Below the pieces are notes generated by a model, which saw only the letters and a list, made by a program, of their open reading frames with translations, did not search any database and was not told where the DNA came from. DNA of 64,000 bases from Gp13-AA77 sp035949375 (GTDB lineage: Bacteria > Acidobacteriota > Terriglobia > UBA7540), in NCBI GenBank assembly GCA_035949375.1, contig DASZIG010000007.1, positions 37,536 to 101,535 on the forward strand, in the 5' to 3' direction. Positions 42,265 to 52,031 of this stretch are shown here, in pieces; the first letter of the stretch is position 1, and each line of letters starts with the position of its first letter. A program made the position numbers and the translations under genes.

Positions 42265-44811
42265 CTAATGCCCGGTGCGAGGCGGGGCGTCCTTCACGTA
42301 TTTGTCGAACCAGCGCAGCATTTCGTAGACCTCCTGTTCGTTCGACTCCAGCGCCGTATACAAATGGGGCTCGTGCGGAAGCAGAACCAGGCGGGCGGTG
42401 CCGCCGTTGCCCCGAATGGCTTCGTAAAGCTTGATGGACTGCAGTGTTATTGTGCCGGGATTCGCGTCTTCGGCGCCGTGCATGAGGAGCAGCGGCGTCT
42501 TCAATTTGTCGGCGGAGAAAAACGGGGACACCTTCAGATAGACGTCCGTGGCTGCCCAAACCGAGCGCCGCTCGTTCTGGAATCCAAAAGGCGTCAACGT
42601 TTTGTTGTAGGAGCCGCTGGTAGCGACGCCGGCCCGGAACAAATCGGAATGGGCCACGAGATTCACAGTCATCAAAGCGCCGTGGCTGTGCCCGGTGACG
42701 CCGATGCGGTCGGGATCGGCCACGCCCAGGCTCACGGCCTCATCCACGGCGGCCTTGGCGTCAGCCACGAGCTGTTCCAGATAAGTGTCGTAGGCCTTCT
42801 TGGGATCGCCGATGATCGGGAAGGCAGCGTTGTCGATGATGGCGTAGCCGGCGAGCAGCAACAGCCGGTACTGCCGCAACTGGGTGAAGGTCTCCTGCGA
42901 GCCGGCGACCTGGCCGGCCGTGGAAGCATCGGCGTAGTCGAGAGGATAGGCGTAAAGAATGGCCGGGACGCGCGTGCCCTCCTGATAGCCGGGCGGCGTG
43001 TAGAGCGTGAACGACAAATCGAGGCCGTCGGCGCGCTTGTACTTCACGAGGCGCTTCTTGATGGCGCGCACGGCCGGCGCAGGATCGGGAATATGGGTTA
43101 TGGCGAGGCTGGTTGAAGCAAACACCGCTTCTCCATCAGGAGCACTGACGGATTGTCCGATCGTGCGTGCGAACGCGTTCGGCGGATCGCTCGGCGATTG
43201 ATGCCAGGTGATGAACGTCCGCGTGTCCGTTCCGGTGAAGGAAAGGAATCGCTCGTAGCAGGTCTTGTCGCTGCGGAAGAGGCGCTCCGATTTCAGCGTA
43301 TTGAGATTGAGCCGATCGAGAAACGGCCGGTCGCCATCGGGCGAGGAACCGGGTCCTTGGAGGTAGATGGAACCAGCGCCCAGGCGGACCACCCGCTGGC
43401 CGTTCGCGAGCTGGCGATAGACCGGATAGCCGGGATTTTTGTACCGCTCGTCCATCGACAGGTCCCAAAGCAGGCGGGGTTTCTGCCCGGGATCATCGAC
43501 GTCCATCAGGAAGCTCCGTCTCCAAAGCCGGTTTAGGTCGTACTCGTTCAGCAACGCGGCGCTCGATTGTTCGCTCCAGTCGAACCCGGCGTATCGCTGC
43601 TCGGTGCGCGCGATTTCGACCGCGGGCGAGCTGAACGGCGCCTTCTGAAGCATGATCTTGTCGCGGTTCGGAACCTGCACGTTCCAGTCGCCGCCGTCGA
43701 GGGCTTCCGCCCAAAGGAGTGTGGCCGGCTCGGTGGCGCGCCAGGAAAAATCGCGCGGGCCCAGGGGAACGCCGTTAACCGGAACCCGATCCGCGAGCGG
43801 CAGCGAGGCGACGGTGTGAACGTGAACGTGCGAGATGTCGGACACGTCCCAGGCTTCCACTTCCTTCGGAAAGCGGTCGTAGGTAGTGACGTATGAATAG
43901 GGCTTGCGGATGGCAGTGACCAGGATGTGGCGCCCGTCCGGGGCGGGGGTCAGTGATTCGTAATTGGCCGGCTTGCCTAGCGGCGTGATCGCCGCGTTGG
44001 CCGCAGCGACCAGGGCGAGCTGTGAGGCGGCGTAGTAATCAAAGAGATCCTCGTCGTGCTTGTTACCGAGCGTGTCCCGGTTCTCATAGGTGCTGCTCTC
44101 CCCTTTCTGGCCTTCGGTCTCCTGAATGCTCGGACCGATCGGCGCAACCAGCTCGGGCGGCGGCGCACCCATCCCTTCGGGCACGAGCTTCACGAGCAGC
44201 GTTCTCTGGTCCGGCATCCACTGTATGGCGTCGTCAAACATCGGGTTGAGACGCGCTCCGGGCACGCGGCGCACTGCGCCCGTGCTGCCGTCGCCGATCC
44301 AGAGCTCGACCGAATCGGTGGAGATATTCACGAATGCGAATCGCTTTCCATCGGCGGACCAGACGGGCTGGCCTGGGCAGGCGTTTGCGGGAAGCGCCAC
44401 GTGAACCTGCGCGCGGTCGGCGACGTGCACCAGATCGAAGCTCCGGGCGCAGGGCGTGATGCCGTACCCGCCCGGAGTGTCGTGCTTGCTGTGATTCCTT
44501 GGCTCGACGCGGGCGCCGGCGAGGCGCAGAAACGGCGTCGCCACACGGGAAATCGACGGGTAGTCTTGCCAGGACACCAGGAGAATAGCGTCCTCGGTGG
44601 GGCTCACTATGGGTGCGGGCGGCGAGGGCGCGAGCATGACATCCAGAATATTCTTGGGCGGCTGGTTATATCCGGACGCGCCCGTACTGGCTCCCGGCGT
44701 TGAGGTCACGCTTGAGGAAGATGGGTTGGACTGCGCTCGAACAGGCGCCGACACGGCGCAGGCAACGAGCGCCCCGACCAGTGCAGAAATCAAGGCTTTT
44801 CGGGTTGGCAT
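42265..44811 (-). CDS. Secreted S9-family prolyl oligopeptidase-like peptidase
   Basis: 848 aa, ATG 44811 after GGAGGGGGA. Signal peptide (KALISALVGALVACAVSAP), a beta-propeller-like N-terminal half (about 60-560), and a C-terminal alpha/beta-hydrolase domain. The nucleophile is Ser709 in GHSHG, the acid Asp782 (HGAEDANPG) and the base His813 or His816 (LPHEPH). The order Ser-Asp-His and overall length fit S9 peptidases, close to the glutamyl-endopeptidase-like branch. It would cleave oligopeptides in the periplasm or outside. It is convergent with the receptor at 39566-42226, which might import its products. Confidence 0.9.
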   Translation of the reverse strand: MPTRKALISALVGALVACAVSAPVRAQSNPSSSSVTSTPGASTGASGYNQPPKNILDVMLAPSPPAPIVSPTEDAILLVSWQDYPSISRVATPFLRLAGARVEPRNHSKHDTPGGYGITPCARSFDLVHVADRAQVHVALPANACPGQPVWSADGKRFAFVNISTDSVELWIGDGSTGAVRRVPGARLNPMFDDAIQWMPDQRTLLVKLVPEGMGAPPPELVAPIGPSIQETEGQKGESSTYENRDTLGNKHDEDLFDYYAASQLALVAAANAAITPLGKPANYESLTPAPDGRHILVTAIRKPYSYVTTYDRFPKEVEAWDVSDISHVHVHTVASLPLADRVPVNGVPLGPRDFSWRATEPATLLWAEALDGGDWNVQVPNRDKIMLQKAPFSSPAVEIARTEQRYAGFDWSEQSSAALLNEYDLNRLWRRSFLMDVDDPGQKPRLLWDLSMDERYKNPGYPVYRQLANGQRVVRLGAGSIYLQGPGSSPDGDRPFLDRLNLNTLKSERLFRSDKTCYERFLSFTGTDTRTFITWHQSPSDPPNAFARTIGQSVSAPDGEAVFASTSLAITHIPDPAPAVRAIKKRLVKYKRADGLDLSFTLYTPPGYQEGTRVPAILYAYPLDYADASTAGQVAGSQETFTQLRQYRLLLLAGYAIIDNAAFPIIGDPKKAYDTYLEQLVADAKAAVDEAVSLGVADPDRIGVTGHSHGALMTVNLVAHSDLFRAGVATSGSYNKTLTPFGFQNERRSVWAATDVYLKVSPFFSADKLKTPLLLMHGAEDANPGTITLQSIKLYEAIRGNGGTARLVLLPHEPHLYTALESNEQEVYEMLRWFDKYVKDAPPRTGH

Positions 44812-44964
44812 AAGTCCCCCTCCACTTTAGTTCAGTAAAGCAGCGTCCCGTCGGGACGCGCAAGGAGCTTCTGAAGCGAGACCTGCAGCGGTCTCCGACC
44901 GCCGGCTCCACGTTCGTCGATCGTAAGCGTTGCAAACAACCCAGCTCGGCGGTGAGGATATGCT

Positions 44965-45250
44965 ATGGGAATGCAAAACAATCGCCCGGCACTTTTCAGG
45001 GGCAGGCACTTGGCCGAGGAGATCATCGTCCTCTGGGTCCGCTGGTACCAGGCGTTTTCTCTCAGCTATCGAGATCTGGAAGAACTGGTGACGAAACGCG
45101 GTCTGAGCGTCGATCACACGAGGGTGTGGCACTGGGTGCAGCGCTAAACTCCCCAACTCGACCGGCAGGGTGCGGAGTTTCCGCGCGATCCCAGTTTGGC
45201 GTTCGGGGGACAGTTGACGGCGACGGACGAAAAGTACAGGCTCTAAGTTT
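44965..45250 (+). pseudogene. IS6-family transposase remnant
   Basis: FRGRHLAEEIIVLWVRWYQA, then FSLSYRDLEELVTKRGLSV and DHTRVWHWVQR, are the unmistakable N-terminus of IS6/IS26-type transposases. A TAA at 45145 interrupts the frame where RY normally follows; weak similarity (APQLDRQ-like, then TATDEKYR) continues to about 45250 and then fades. No inverted repeats were identified. Confidence 0.75.
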
Positions 45251-45384
45251 AGGGTTGAGAATGCCGGACGGCCACGCCGGCGAAGGCCGAAGTGATCGAG
45301 TGCAGGATCGGCGGCTCTTGGGCTAAACTCGCATTGATTTCCGGTTGCTGCCTCGAACTTTACTGCGTACAGGGGAAGGCCTCG

Positions 45385-45729
45385 ATGCGAATTCGAATCT
45401 TGTTATTGGCAGGTCTCTTCTTGCCGCTCATCATGTTTGCGGGGCAGAACAAATCCGGCCCGACCATCCCTCAGACTTTCCCGCCGCCCGAACCGGACAG
45501 GCCGCATCTTCAGCTCGACCAACCTCCAACCGTGGTGCGTGCCGATCGGCGTGCCCCGAGCAACGCGGCGCAGATGGAGCGCGAGGCTGACGAATTGGCG
45601 AAGCTGGCGGAATCCATCCGCCCTGATGTCAAGAGGCTCGGCAAGGGCGAGCTTCAGCAGGATCTGGAGGGGCGGCTGAAACAAATCGAAAAGCTTTCGA
45701 AGCAACTGAGACGCGAGGTCAGCCAGTAA
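45385..45729 (+). CDS. Small secreted coiled-coil protein, unknown function
   Basis: 114 aa; ATG 45385 follows AGGGGAAGG, and the open frame above it is not needed. Signal peptide (MRIRILLLAGLFLPLIMFAG), a Pro-rich spacer (PTIPQTFPPPEPDRP), then a charged helix (NAAQMEREADELAKLAESI through LEGRLKQIEKLSKQLRREV) likely to form a coiled coil. Acidobacterial genomes often carry such short proteins; I know no function. It is convergent with the large receptor gene. Confidence 0.7.
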   Translation: MRIRILLLAGLFLPLIMFAGQNKSGPTIPQTFPPPEPDRPHLQLDQPPTVVRADRRAPSNAAQMEREADELAKLAESIRPDVKRLGKGELQQDLEGRLKQIEKLSKQLRREVSQ

Positions 45730-45834
45730 CAAACCGGATCCGGCGCCACGAGTGGAGCGGGCCATCCAGCGTCAGACGTGGGCCGCTCCGCTCGTGGTAT
45801 TTCTCTCCTTCAAACCTGGGAAACGGGCAAAAAC

Positions 45835-48800
45835 CTAAAAGAGCAACTTCAGGGCAAACTGGATTTCACGATTGATATTTGAGGTGGAAGTAATTTGCCC
45901 ATAGGTGCCCGTCCCAACCGTGACGCCCGGGTAGTAGAAGCTGGTGTGATTGAGCGTATTGTATGTTTCAGCCCGGAACTGCAACCGGAAGCGCTCTGAC
46001 ACCGAGAAGTCCTTGAGCAGCGCAAAATCGAGATCGCTGAAAGGCGGACCCGTCAAGTCGTTGCGCTGTTGGTTGCCGTAACGGGGCGTACCTGCCTCTT
46101 CGGCGGCCTTGAGCCCGCTAACCGTGAAGCAACTGGTATTGAACCACTCCTGCACGGTTTTTGGACCGTCATTGCCGTTGCAGACCCGGTCCGCGTACAA
46201 GTTGGCGGATTGGCTGTTCGAATAGTCGACGGGCGAAGTCACCGGAAACGGGAACCCGGTCTGATAACTGTAGATTCCGGAAGCTCTCCAGCCGCCGATA
46301 ACCTCATCGACCACGCCCCCCACGTTGCCCCAGCGCTGCCCGCGTCCAAAGGGCAACTGCCAGACGCCGCTGATCACGAAGCGCTGACGCGCATCATCGT
46401 AGGTGGGGCCGTAGTTGCACGGAATGCAGTTGTCGTTCTGACCGTCAGTTTGGGCCTGAGCTCCGCCGAATCCCTCGTCACCCTCGTTGTTGTCAAGCCC
46501 ATTCTCCCAGGTATAGCTCGCGAGGAAAGTGAAGCCTTGCGAGAAGCGCTTGGTTGCCTTCAACTGAAGCGAATTATAGTTGGACTTCGCGTTGGGGCTC
46601 GTATAGAGAAACTCGCCGAAATCCGGGTACGGCCGGTTGGCCTGGACCGACGCTCCGGGCGGCGTCGGAGCCGGCTGGTTACCCGGTAAATGTAGATATC
46701 CTTCGTAGTAGCCTTTATTGCCCACGTAGTCGGCCTCTACTGCCCAATTTTGAGCAAGCTGGGATTGAAGCCCAAAGCTCCACTCCACGATCTGGGGGTC
46801 CTTGTAATGGGGCGAGACGTAAAGTGAGATGAACTGCTCCGAAAGGGGCGGCGTGCCACCAACCGCCAGCACGTTCTGGGAGGTGACGATCGATCCGTTG
46901 ACCACCTCGGGAGCCGCAGCGCCGGGGGCATTATAGAGAATCGACGTACCATTGATCGGGTTATTGTTCACGAAGTGTTGGTTATTGAAATTCGGCAGGT
47001 CGGTGAAGACGCCGGCGCCGGCACGGACCACCAATTTATCGGACTTCCCCGGCTTCCAGGCAAAACCGAGGCGTGGATCGAAGTCTTTATAGTCAGGAAA
47101 GACGAGAGTACGGCGTGTTCCTCCCGTAAAGCCCAGCGAGGCACGTAGCGCCGAGCTCGCCAGCAGGCACTGGCCTGTAGTGGGCGAGAGCAGGAACGAG
47201 TACTGCGGATTGCTGCAATAAGAGTCATTGAGCGCGTCAGGTTCGGCAGACACCAGCACTCCATCCCCCGTGCCCGAGAAAGCCGGCCCTGTAGGCACAA
47301 AAGTCACGTAGTTGTTGCGCTTATCAAATGGGAATCCTCGATACTCCCACCTCAGGCCGAGATTCAAGGTCAAATTCTGCTTCACCTTCCAGTCATCCTG
47401 GCCGAAATAAGACCAGAACTTTCCGCCCGCCTGTTCGGTGCCGAGATAACGGAGGGTCTCGTTGGCGCTGACCGGATACCCCTGCAGGAAGTCCGCGAGG
47501 TCGGCCACTCCCACAGCCTGCCCTCCGATAGGAATCGTGGGCGCCACTTCACCATTCAATCCTGAATACTGCCCGTTGAAGCTGAGCTGGCCATGGGGCG
47601 AGAATGCCGCCTGTTCACCGAAGACCTGCCAAAACTGCATGCTGCCGCCGATTTGCGTGCTGTGCTGACCGTGGCTCCAGGTGATGCTGTCCCCGTAGGT
47701 CTCGACCATATCCGGGCTGATGACCGGGCGATACTCCGAGTCCCCGATGGTGGCGAAGTTCACAAAGCTGAAAATGGGAAATCCGATGGAATTCGTCGAG
47801 TACCCGTTTAGATTCTGGATTCCAAAGTTCGACATAAAATCCGGAGCGCGCGGGCACGAGGCGCAGTTGTTGTTGTCGTAGTCGCGCTGAAAGCCAAGCC
47901 GAACCTCGTTTAGAAGGGTCGGACTGATCGTGTGCGTCCAGCCGAGGGCGATATTCTGACCGCGAAAGTAAAGTTTGTCGCCGAACGTGGGCAGCGAGCT
48001 ATATCCCGAGTAGGGATCGTTCCAGGTCGACTGGCCGAACATATAACGGCCAAACACCAGGTCCTTTTGCCCGAAGTTCTGGTCAATGCGGGCAATAAAC
48101 TGGTCATCCTGCTCGGTAGTCGGCTGGGTTTGAGCGAAGTTCGTCACGGTCGGATAATTCGGAGCGGGAAACGGATTGAGAGAAAGGGCGTGCGCGGCCA
48201 CGGGGTTGATGTTGGTGATGATGTTGCCGGGGACCGGTGTGCCCACCAGGATACTCGAACCGGCATTAGCGCTCCCGGCCGGACAGGTGTAAGCAGAAAC
48301 TGTGGATGGGTTAAAAATCTGACCACTGTCGAAGTTGAGATTTGACGGCCCCCCAGCGCCGCAGAGATTGACTGTGTGTCCGGTGAGCGCGCCGCTCAGA
48401 TTGCCCGTCAGCTCGGCCGGCGTGGGCACCGTGTTCAGAGCCTCTCCGCCCTCCGTCCTGCGCAAGCCTTCGTAGTTCACGAACCAAAAGGTCTTGTCTT
48501 TCTTGATCGGACCCCCGAGAGCGCCTCCGAACTGATTGCGGCGGAACACAGGCCGGGCAGAACCGGGAATTACGGCTCCGGTAACCGGATCCGTCTGGTT
48601 CAAGGCGAAGAAATTGCGCGCATCCAAGTCGCTGTTCCGCAGAAAGTCATAAGCGGCGCCATGAATCTGATTGGTGCCCGACTTGGTGGCGAGATTGATG
48701 GTGGACCCGGCCGCCATCCCGAACGAAGCGTCGTAAATATTGGTCTCAAGGTTGAATTCCTCGATGGCGTCCGGCGGCGGCGAGAGGGAAAACCCTCCGA

Positions 48801-49455
48801 ACGTAAGGTTCCTCGACATGATGCCGTCGATCAGGAAGTTGTTGCTTGAGGAGCGGTTGCCGTTGGAGTTGTAGCTCGTCTGGCTGAAGGGGGATCCGAA
48901 GGTGCTGCTGGCGAACCCGCCGTTGTCCGTGATTGCTCCGGGGACAAGTGTAGCCAGCGATCCGAATTCCCGAAGGTTCAAAGGCAGATCGACCACCTGG
49001 CGCGTGTCGATCACGGTTCCCACGGTCGCGCTCTCAGTCTGAATGATCGGCACCTGGCTCGTCACCTCCACTTGCTGGGAGGCGGCCCCCACCTTGAGGG
49101 TAACGTCCAGGGTTGCCTTCTGGTCCACTTGAAGGCTGATTCCCGTGAAAACAGTGGAGCTGAAACCCTCTTTTCCCGCGGTCAGCTTGTAAGAGCCGGG
49201 CGCCAGCGAGGGAAAGACATAAGCACCGGATGCGTCGGTAATCGCTTTGGTGGACACTCCGGTGGCGTCGTTAACTGCCGTCACCGTAGCACCGGGAATC
49301 ACGCCGCCGCTCGCGTCCGCGATCGTACCTGACAAAGAAGCGTTGAGCGTCTGGGGACGAGCGAGTGGGGCCGTCAAGCTGACGAAGATAGCGAGAGCCG
49401 CGATCCACAACAGATGGCGGAAGGAATTCGCGACGGGCAAAGAAGGCCTGGCCAT
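45835..49455 (-). CDS. Oar-like TonB-dependent receptor with carboxypeptidase-regulatory-like domain
   Basis: ATG 49455 lies 6 nt after AGGAGG; a GTG two codons upstream is inside that spacing. 1206 aa: signal peptide (HLLWIAALAIFVSLTAPLA), CarboxypepD_reg domain (about 36-120, NASLSGTIADASGGVIPGAT), plug (about 125-240, VPIIQTESATVGTVIDTRQV) and barrel ending in INREIQFALKLLF with terminal Phe. It resembles the receptor at 15390-19052 in architecture and length. It is the last gene downstream of GH20 on the same strand but separated by 335 bp, so probably its own unit. Ligand unknown; the neighbouring hexosaminidase suggests amino-sugar oligomers. Confidence 0.92.
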   Translation of the reverse strand: MARPSLPVANSFRHLLWIAALAIFVSLTAPLARPQTLNASLSGTIADASGGVIPGATVTAVNDATGVSTKAITDASGAYVFPSLAPGSYKLTAGKEGFSSTVFTGISLQVDQKATLDVTLKVGAASQQVEVTSQVPIIQTESATVGTVIDTRQVVDLPLNLREFGSLATLVPGAITDNGGFASSTFGSPFSQTSYNSNGNRSSSNNFLIDGIMSRNLTFGGFSLSPPPDAIEEFNLETNIYDASFGMAAGSTINLATKSGTNQIHGAAYDFLRNSDLDARNFFALNQTDPVTGAVIPGSARPVFRRNQFGGALGGPIKKDKTFWFVNYEGLRRTEGGEALNTVPTPAELTGNLSGALTGHTVNLCGAGGPSNLNFDSGQIFNPSTVSAYTCPAGSANAGSSILVGTPVPGNIITNINPVAAHALSLNPFPAPNYPTVTNFAQTQPTTEQDDQFIARIDQNFGQKDLVFGRYMFGQSTWNDPYSGYSSLPTFGDKLYFRGQNIALGWTHTISPTLLNEVRLGFQRDYDNNNCASCPRAPDFMSNFGIQNLNGYSTNSIGFPIFSFVNFATIGDSEYRPVISPDMVETYGDSITWSHGQHSTQIGGSMQFWQVFGEQAAFSPHGQLSFNGQYSGLNGEVAPTIPIGGQAVGVADLADFLQGYPVSANETLRYLGTEQAGGKFWSYFGQDDWKVKQNLTLNLGLRWEYRGFPFDKRNNYVTFVPTGPAFSGTGDGVLVSAEPDALNDSYCSNPQYSFLLSPTTGQCLLASSALRASLGFTGGTRRTLVFPDYKDFDPRLGFAWKPGKSDKLVVRAGAGVFTDLPNFNNQHFVNNNPINGTSILYNAPGAAAPEVVNGSIVTSQNVLAVGGTPPLSEQFISLYVSPHYKDPQIVEWSFGLQSQLAQNWAVEADYVGNKGYYEGYLHLPGNQPAPTPPGASVQANRPYPDFGEFLYTSPNAKSNYNSLQLKATKRFSQGFTFLASYTWENGLDNNEGDEGFGGAQAQTDGQNDNCIPCNYGPTYDDARQRFVISGVWQLPFGRGQRWGNVGGVVDEVIGGWRASGIYSYQTGFPFPVTSPVDYSNSQSANLYADRVCNGNDGPKTVQEWFNTSCFTVSGLKAAEEAGTPRYGNQQRNDLTGPPFSDLDFALLKDFSVSERFRLQFRAETYNTLNHTSFYYPGVTVGTGTYGQITSTSNINREIQFALKLLF

Positions 49456-49790
49456 GTACACCTCCTGAGATTGAGGAAGCCGTCAAACAGGCAGGCAGTG
49501 AGCGCCAGGATCCAAGGGACCGTGAGCCCAAGACAGCGACTCGAGAACGCCCCAATCGCCCCTGATGTCTCGCTCCACCCGAACAGTGACCGGCTCGACC
49601 CGACGAAAGAAGATCAAACAGCAGTGATTACCTTGCGCACCGAAGCATACACCGGTGGTGTGCGACGATCAATAAGAATTTCACCATAAACCTCATCAAC
49701 AGTCTTGATCGCAGCCCGGCCGCCAGGCCTTCTCGTCAACAGAACGGTGTGCCGGATCGCTGTTTCCCGTTTGACGCACGGACCGGCGCT
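49456..49790. other. Upstream region of the Oar-like receptor gene
   Basis: No gene is supported. ACACCGGTGGTGT (near 49649) contains the perfect palindrome CACCGGTG and sits about 200 bp before the receptor start, a possible operator. The region before it (49660-49690) is AT-rich. Confidence 0.35.
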
Positions 49791-51944
49791 TCACTTGACC
49801 GTCACGGGAAGCAGACCAAGCGAGTCTGCCGGTGGCAGAGGCTTGCCATCGCCGTGCTCGCTCTCGATACGAGCGAAGCTCGAGATCCTGTCCTGCCACA
49901 TCTGGCTGTTGCGATCGTAGAGTTGGAGGATATTGGGCAACCAGTCCGGCAAATTCTCCGAGAGCCAGAGTTGGCGATAGAGTTCCCGGAGCCGGGTCGT
50001 GTAGTCGCGGAGATCCTGGAGCCGCCCGTTGGTGCTGTCAATTTCCTCAAGCTCATTTCCGACCAGATCCTGCTTGGCCTTGTCGTTCTGGTGCGCCTCC
50101 GCATTCGCATAGAGCTGCGAGATTTCCTGGACGTATTCATATCGCATTCCCAAGGCGTCGATTTTGAGAGCCGCGAACTCGAGATTGGCCAACGTGTCAG
50201 CGTTGCGCCGCGCCCGGCTCGCGCTATTCACAAATACACCGTAAACCTGTTCCGCCGTCTGGCGCATCTCAGGCGCCACGGGCAGTGCCCGGTTGACTTC
50301 GATCCGGCCTGAAGCCGAGAAGGGATCGTGCCAGAACAGGGCATCGCTGGTCCCGCCGTAGTCCATGTCATACATCTGTCCGACCTTGTTTCCGCGCATC
50401 GTTTCGTTGACGCGGCTCAGGCGCTCGATCGCTTCCGCGAAGCGATGATCGGTGTTGCGGTAGAAGACCCAGTCGAACTTTCGGTTGAAATCGTCGACCG
50501 GCGTCTTTCCCGACTCCCAGGCGCACGCGGCTCCGTACACAATGCTCCACCACCCGAGCCCATAAAGGGTCTCGCCGCTGTCATTCCAGGCCGTAATGTC
50601 GGTCCCAATTGCTCCGGCCTTCTTCCCGTCGGTCAGGAACCCCTCGATGTTGGCGGCTGCTTGTTCATAATCCGCCATGATCACACCAGTGTTGGCCACC
50701 CACGGGCACACGACGAGCTTCATGCCCGTGCCGGCAAAGGGTTTCAGCCACTTGTCATAGCTCGGATGTGCGCCGTATTCCCAACTGGCCACGATCAGGT
50801 CCTTGGGAAGGCGCGAAATCATCTCGGGGTGCTCCACCGCGATATCACCCCAGAACATCACCTGCTTGTTGTAACGATGAACAAGGTCCGCCACTTTAGC
50901 GAGGTTCTCCACGTAGACCTGACCGTAGCCCTCCGTTGCGACTCGCTGGGCGCTTCGGCCCAGTCCCAAATCGAAGGTCTCATCGCACCCGACGTGATAA
51001 AAGGACGTGGGGAACACGGGCGCCATCTGTTGATACATACGGTCGAGAAAGGCCAGCGCCTGCGGATCGTCCCCCGCCAGCCCGTGACCATGGGGACGCT
51101 CGCCGAGGCCACTGTACTGGTCGAAGCGCAGCACCTTGTGCAGGTGGCCGCAGGCTTCGGTGGCGGGCACGATGTCCACGTGATACCTGGCGGCATACGC
51201 GACCAGTTCCTTCCAATCATCGCGCGAGAGCGTATCGCTCAGAACGCCCACCAGGGGCTCGCCGTCGAGGCGAAAGGAATCCTCCATATACATGTAGAGT
51301 TGGTTCATTTTGAACTCGGCGATCGTGCGCACAACTCGCTTGAGATACGTGAGATTGGGCACCGGTCCGCGAGCCATGTCCACCTGAGCTCCGCGATAAA
51401 GGAGCGAGGGCCAATCACGTACGCGCACACCCAGAATCTTCGCTCCCTCGCCGTCGGCCACCACGAGCTCGCGCAGCGTCTGCACGCCATAGAAGAGCCC
51501 CGGCCCGTCGCTGCCGGCCACCGTAACGCCGGAAGGCTCCACGTCCAGCACGTAGCCCTGCGCGCCCACGCCGGCCGCGTCGCCTTGCGCGCGATTTACA
51601 ACAGGGTCGCCGAAGCGTCCCAAATGTATGGCCGGGGCCTGCGGGGACGAAGGTGAAGATACGATCGAACATTGGTGGCCGGTCACGAGCCTCAACTCCT
51701 CCTGCAGGCTCTCTGCCGCGAACCGGTCTTCGGCCGCGGTGGCCGGCGACAGCACAATCTCGGTCTCGGGCTTCACCTCAAAGCTCTGGCCCGCAGCCTG
51801 CACCTCCCGCGGCTGGGGGACCAACTGTGGTTGCTGCGCCCGAAGCAGCGCGGGGAACAAGCCGAGGGCAAGCAGCGCGATCACCGTTTTCCCGTGGAAA
51901 TGCAGCTTCACGATTGGGCGGAAAGCATCACTGGAGGCTGTCAC
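49791..51944 (-). CDS. Glycoside hydrolase family 20 (beta-N-acetylhexosaminidase)
   Basis: 717 aa, GTG start at 51944 with GGAG 6 nt upstream. Signal peptide (KTVIALLALGLFPALLRAQ), GH20b-type N-terminal domain (about 40-175, QPQLVPQPREVQAAGQSFEV), then the (beta/alpha)8 catalytic barrel. The Asp-Glu catalytic pair is Asp321-Glu322 in FYHVGCDET. GH20 enzymes release terminal GlcNAc or GalNAc by substrate-assisted catalysis. The C-terminal 180 residues are helical and not part of the barrel. Neighbouring TPR, sulfatase-like and receptor genes suggest breakdown of amino-sugar-containing glycans; host poly-GlcNAc-type polymer is another possible substrate. Confidence 0.87.
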   Translation of the reverse strand: MTASSDAFRPIVKLHFHGKTVIALLALGLFPALLRAQQPQLVPQPREVQAAGQSFEVKPETEIVLSPATAAEDRFAAESLQEELRLVTGHQCSIVSSPSSPQAPAIHLGRFGDPVVNRAQGDAAGVGAQGYVLDVEPSGVTVAGSDGPGLFYGVQTLRELVVADGEGAKILGVRVRDWPSLLYRGAQVDMARGPVPNLTYLKRVVRTIAEFKMNQLYMYMEDSFRLDGEPLVGVLSDTLSRDDWKELVAYAARYHVDIVPATEACGHLHKVLRFDQYSGLGERPHGHGLAGDDPQALAFLDRMYQQMAPVFPTSFYHVGCDETFDLGLGRSAQRVATEGYGQVYVENLAKVADLVHRYNKQVMFWGDIAVEHPEMISRLPKDLIVASWEYGAHPSYDKWLKPFAGTGMKLVVCPWVANTGVIMADYEQAAANIEGFLTDGKKAGAIGTDITAWNDSGETLYGLGWWSIVYGAACAWESGKTPVDDFNRKFDWVFYRNTDHRFAEAIERLSRVNETMRGNKVGQMYDMDYGGTSDALFWHDPFSASGRIEVNRALPVAPEMRQTAEQVYGVFVNSASRARRNADTLANLEFAALKIDALGMRYEYVQEISQLYANAEAHQNDKAKQDLVGNELEEIDSTNGRLQDLRDYTTRLRELYRQLWLSENLPDWLPNILQLYDRNSQMWQDRISSFARIESEHGDGKPLPPADSLGLLPVTVK

Positions 51945-52031
51945 GTAATCTCCTCATGGTTGGAATGATTCTGCCTCGATCCCTTCCGCGTCCCTTTTGC
52001 GCGCTACTCGGGAGAAATTGGCAGAGCCCCC

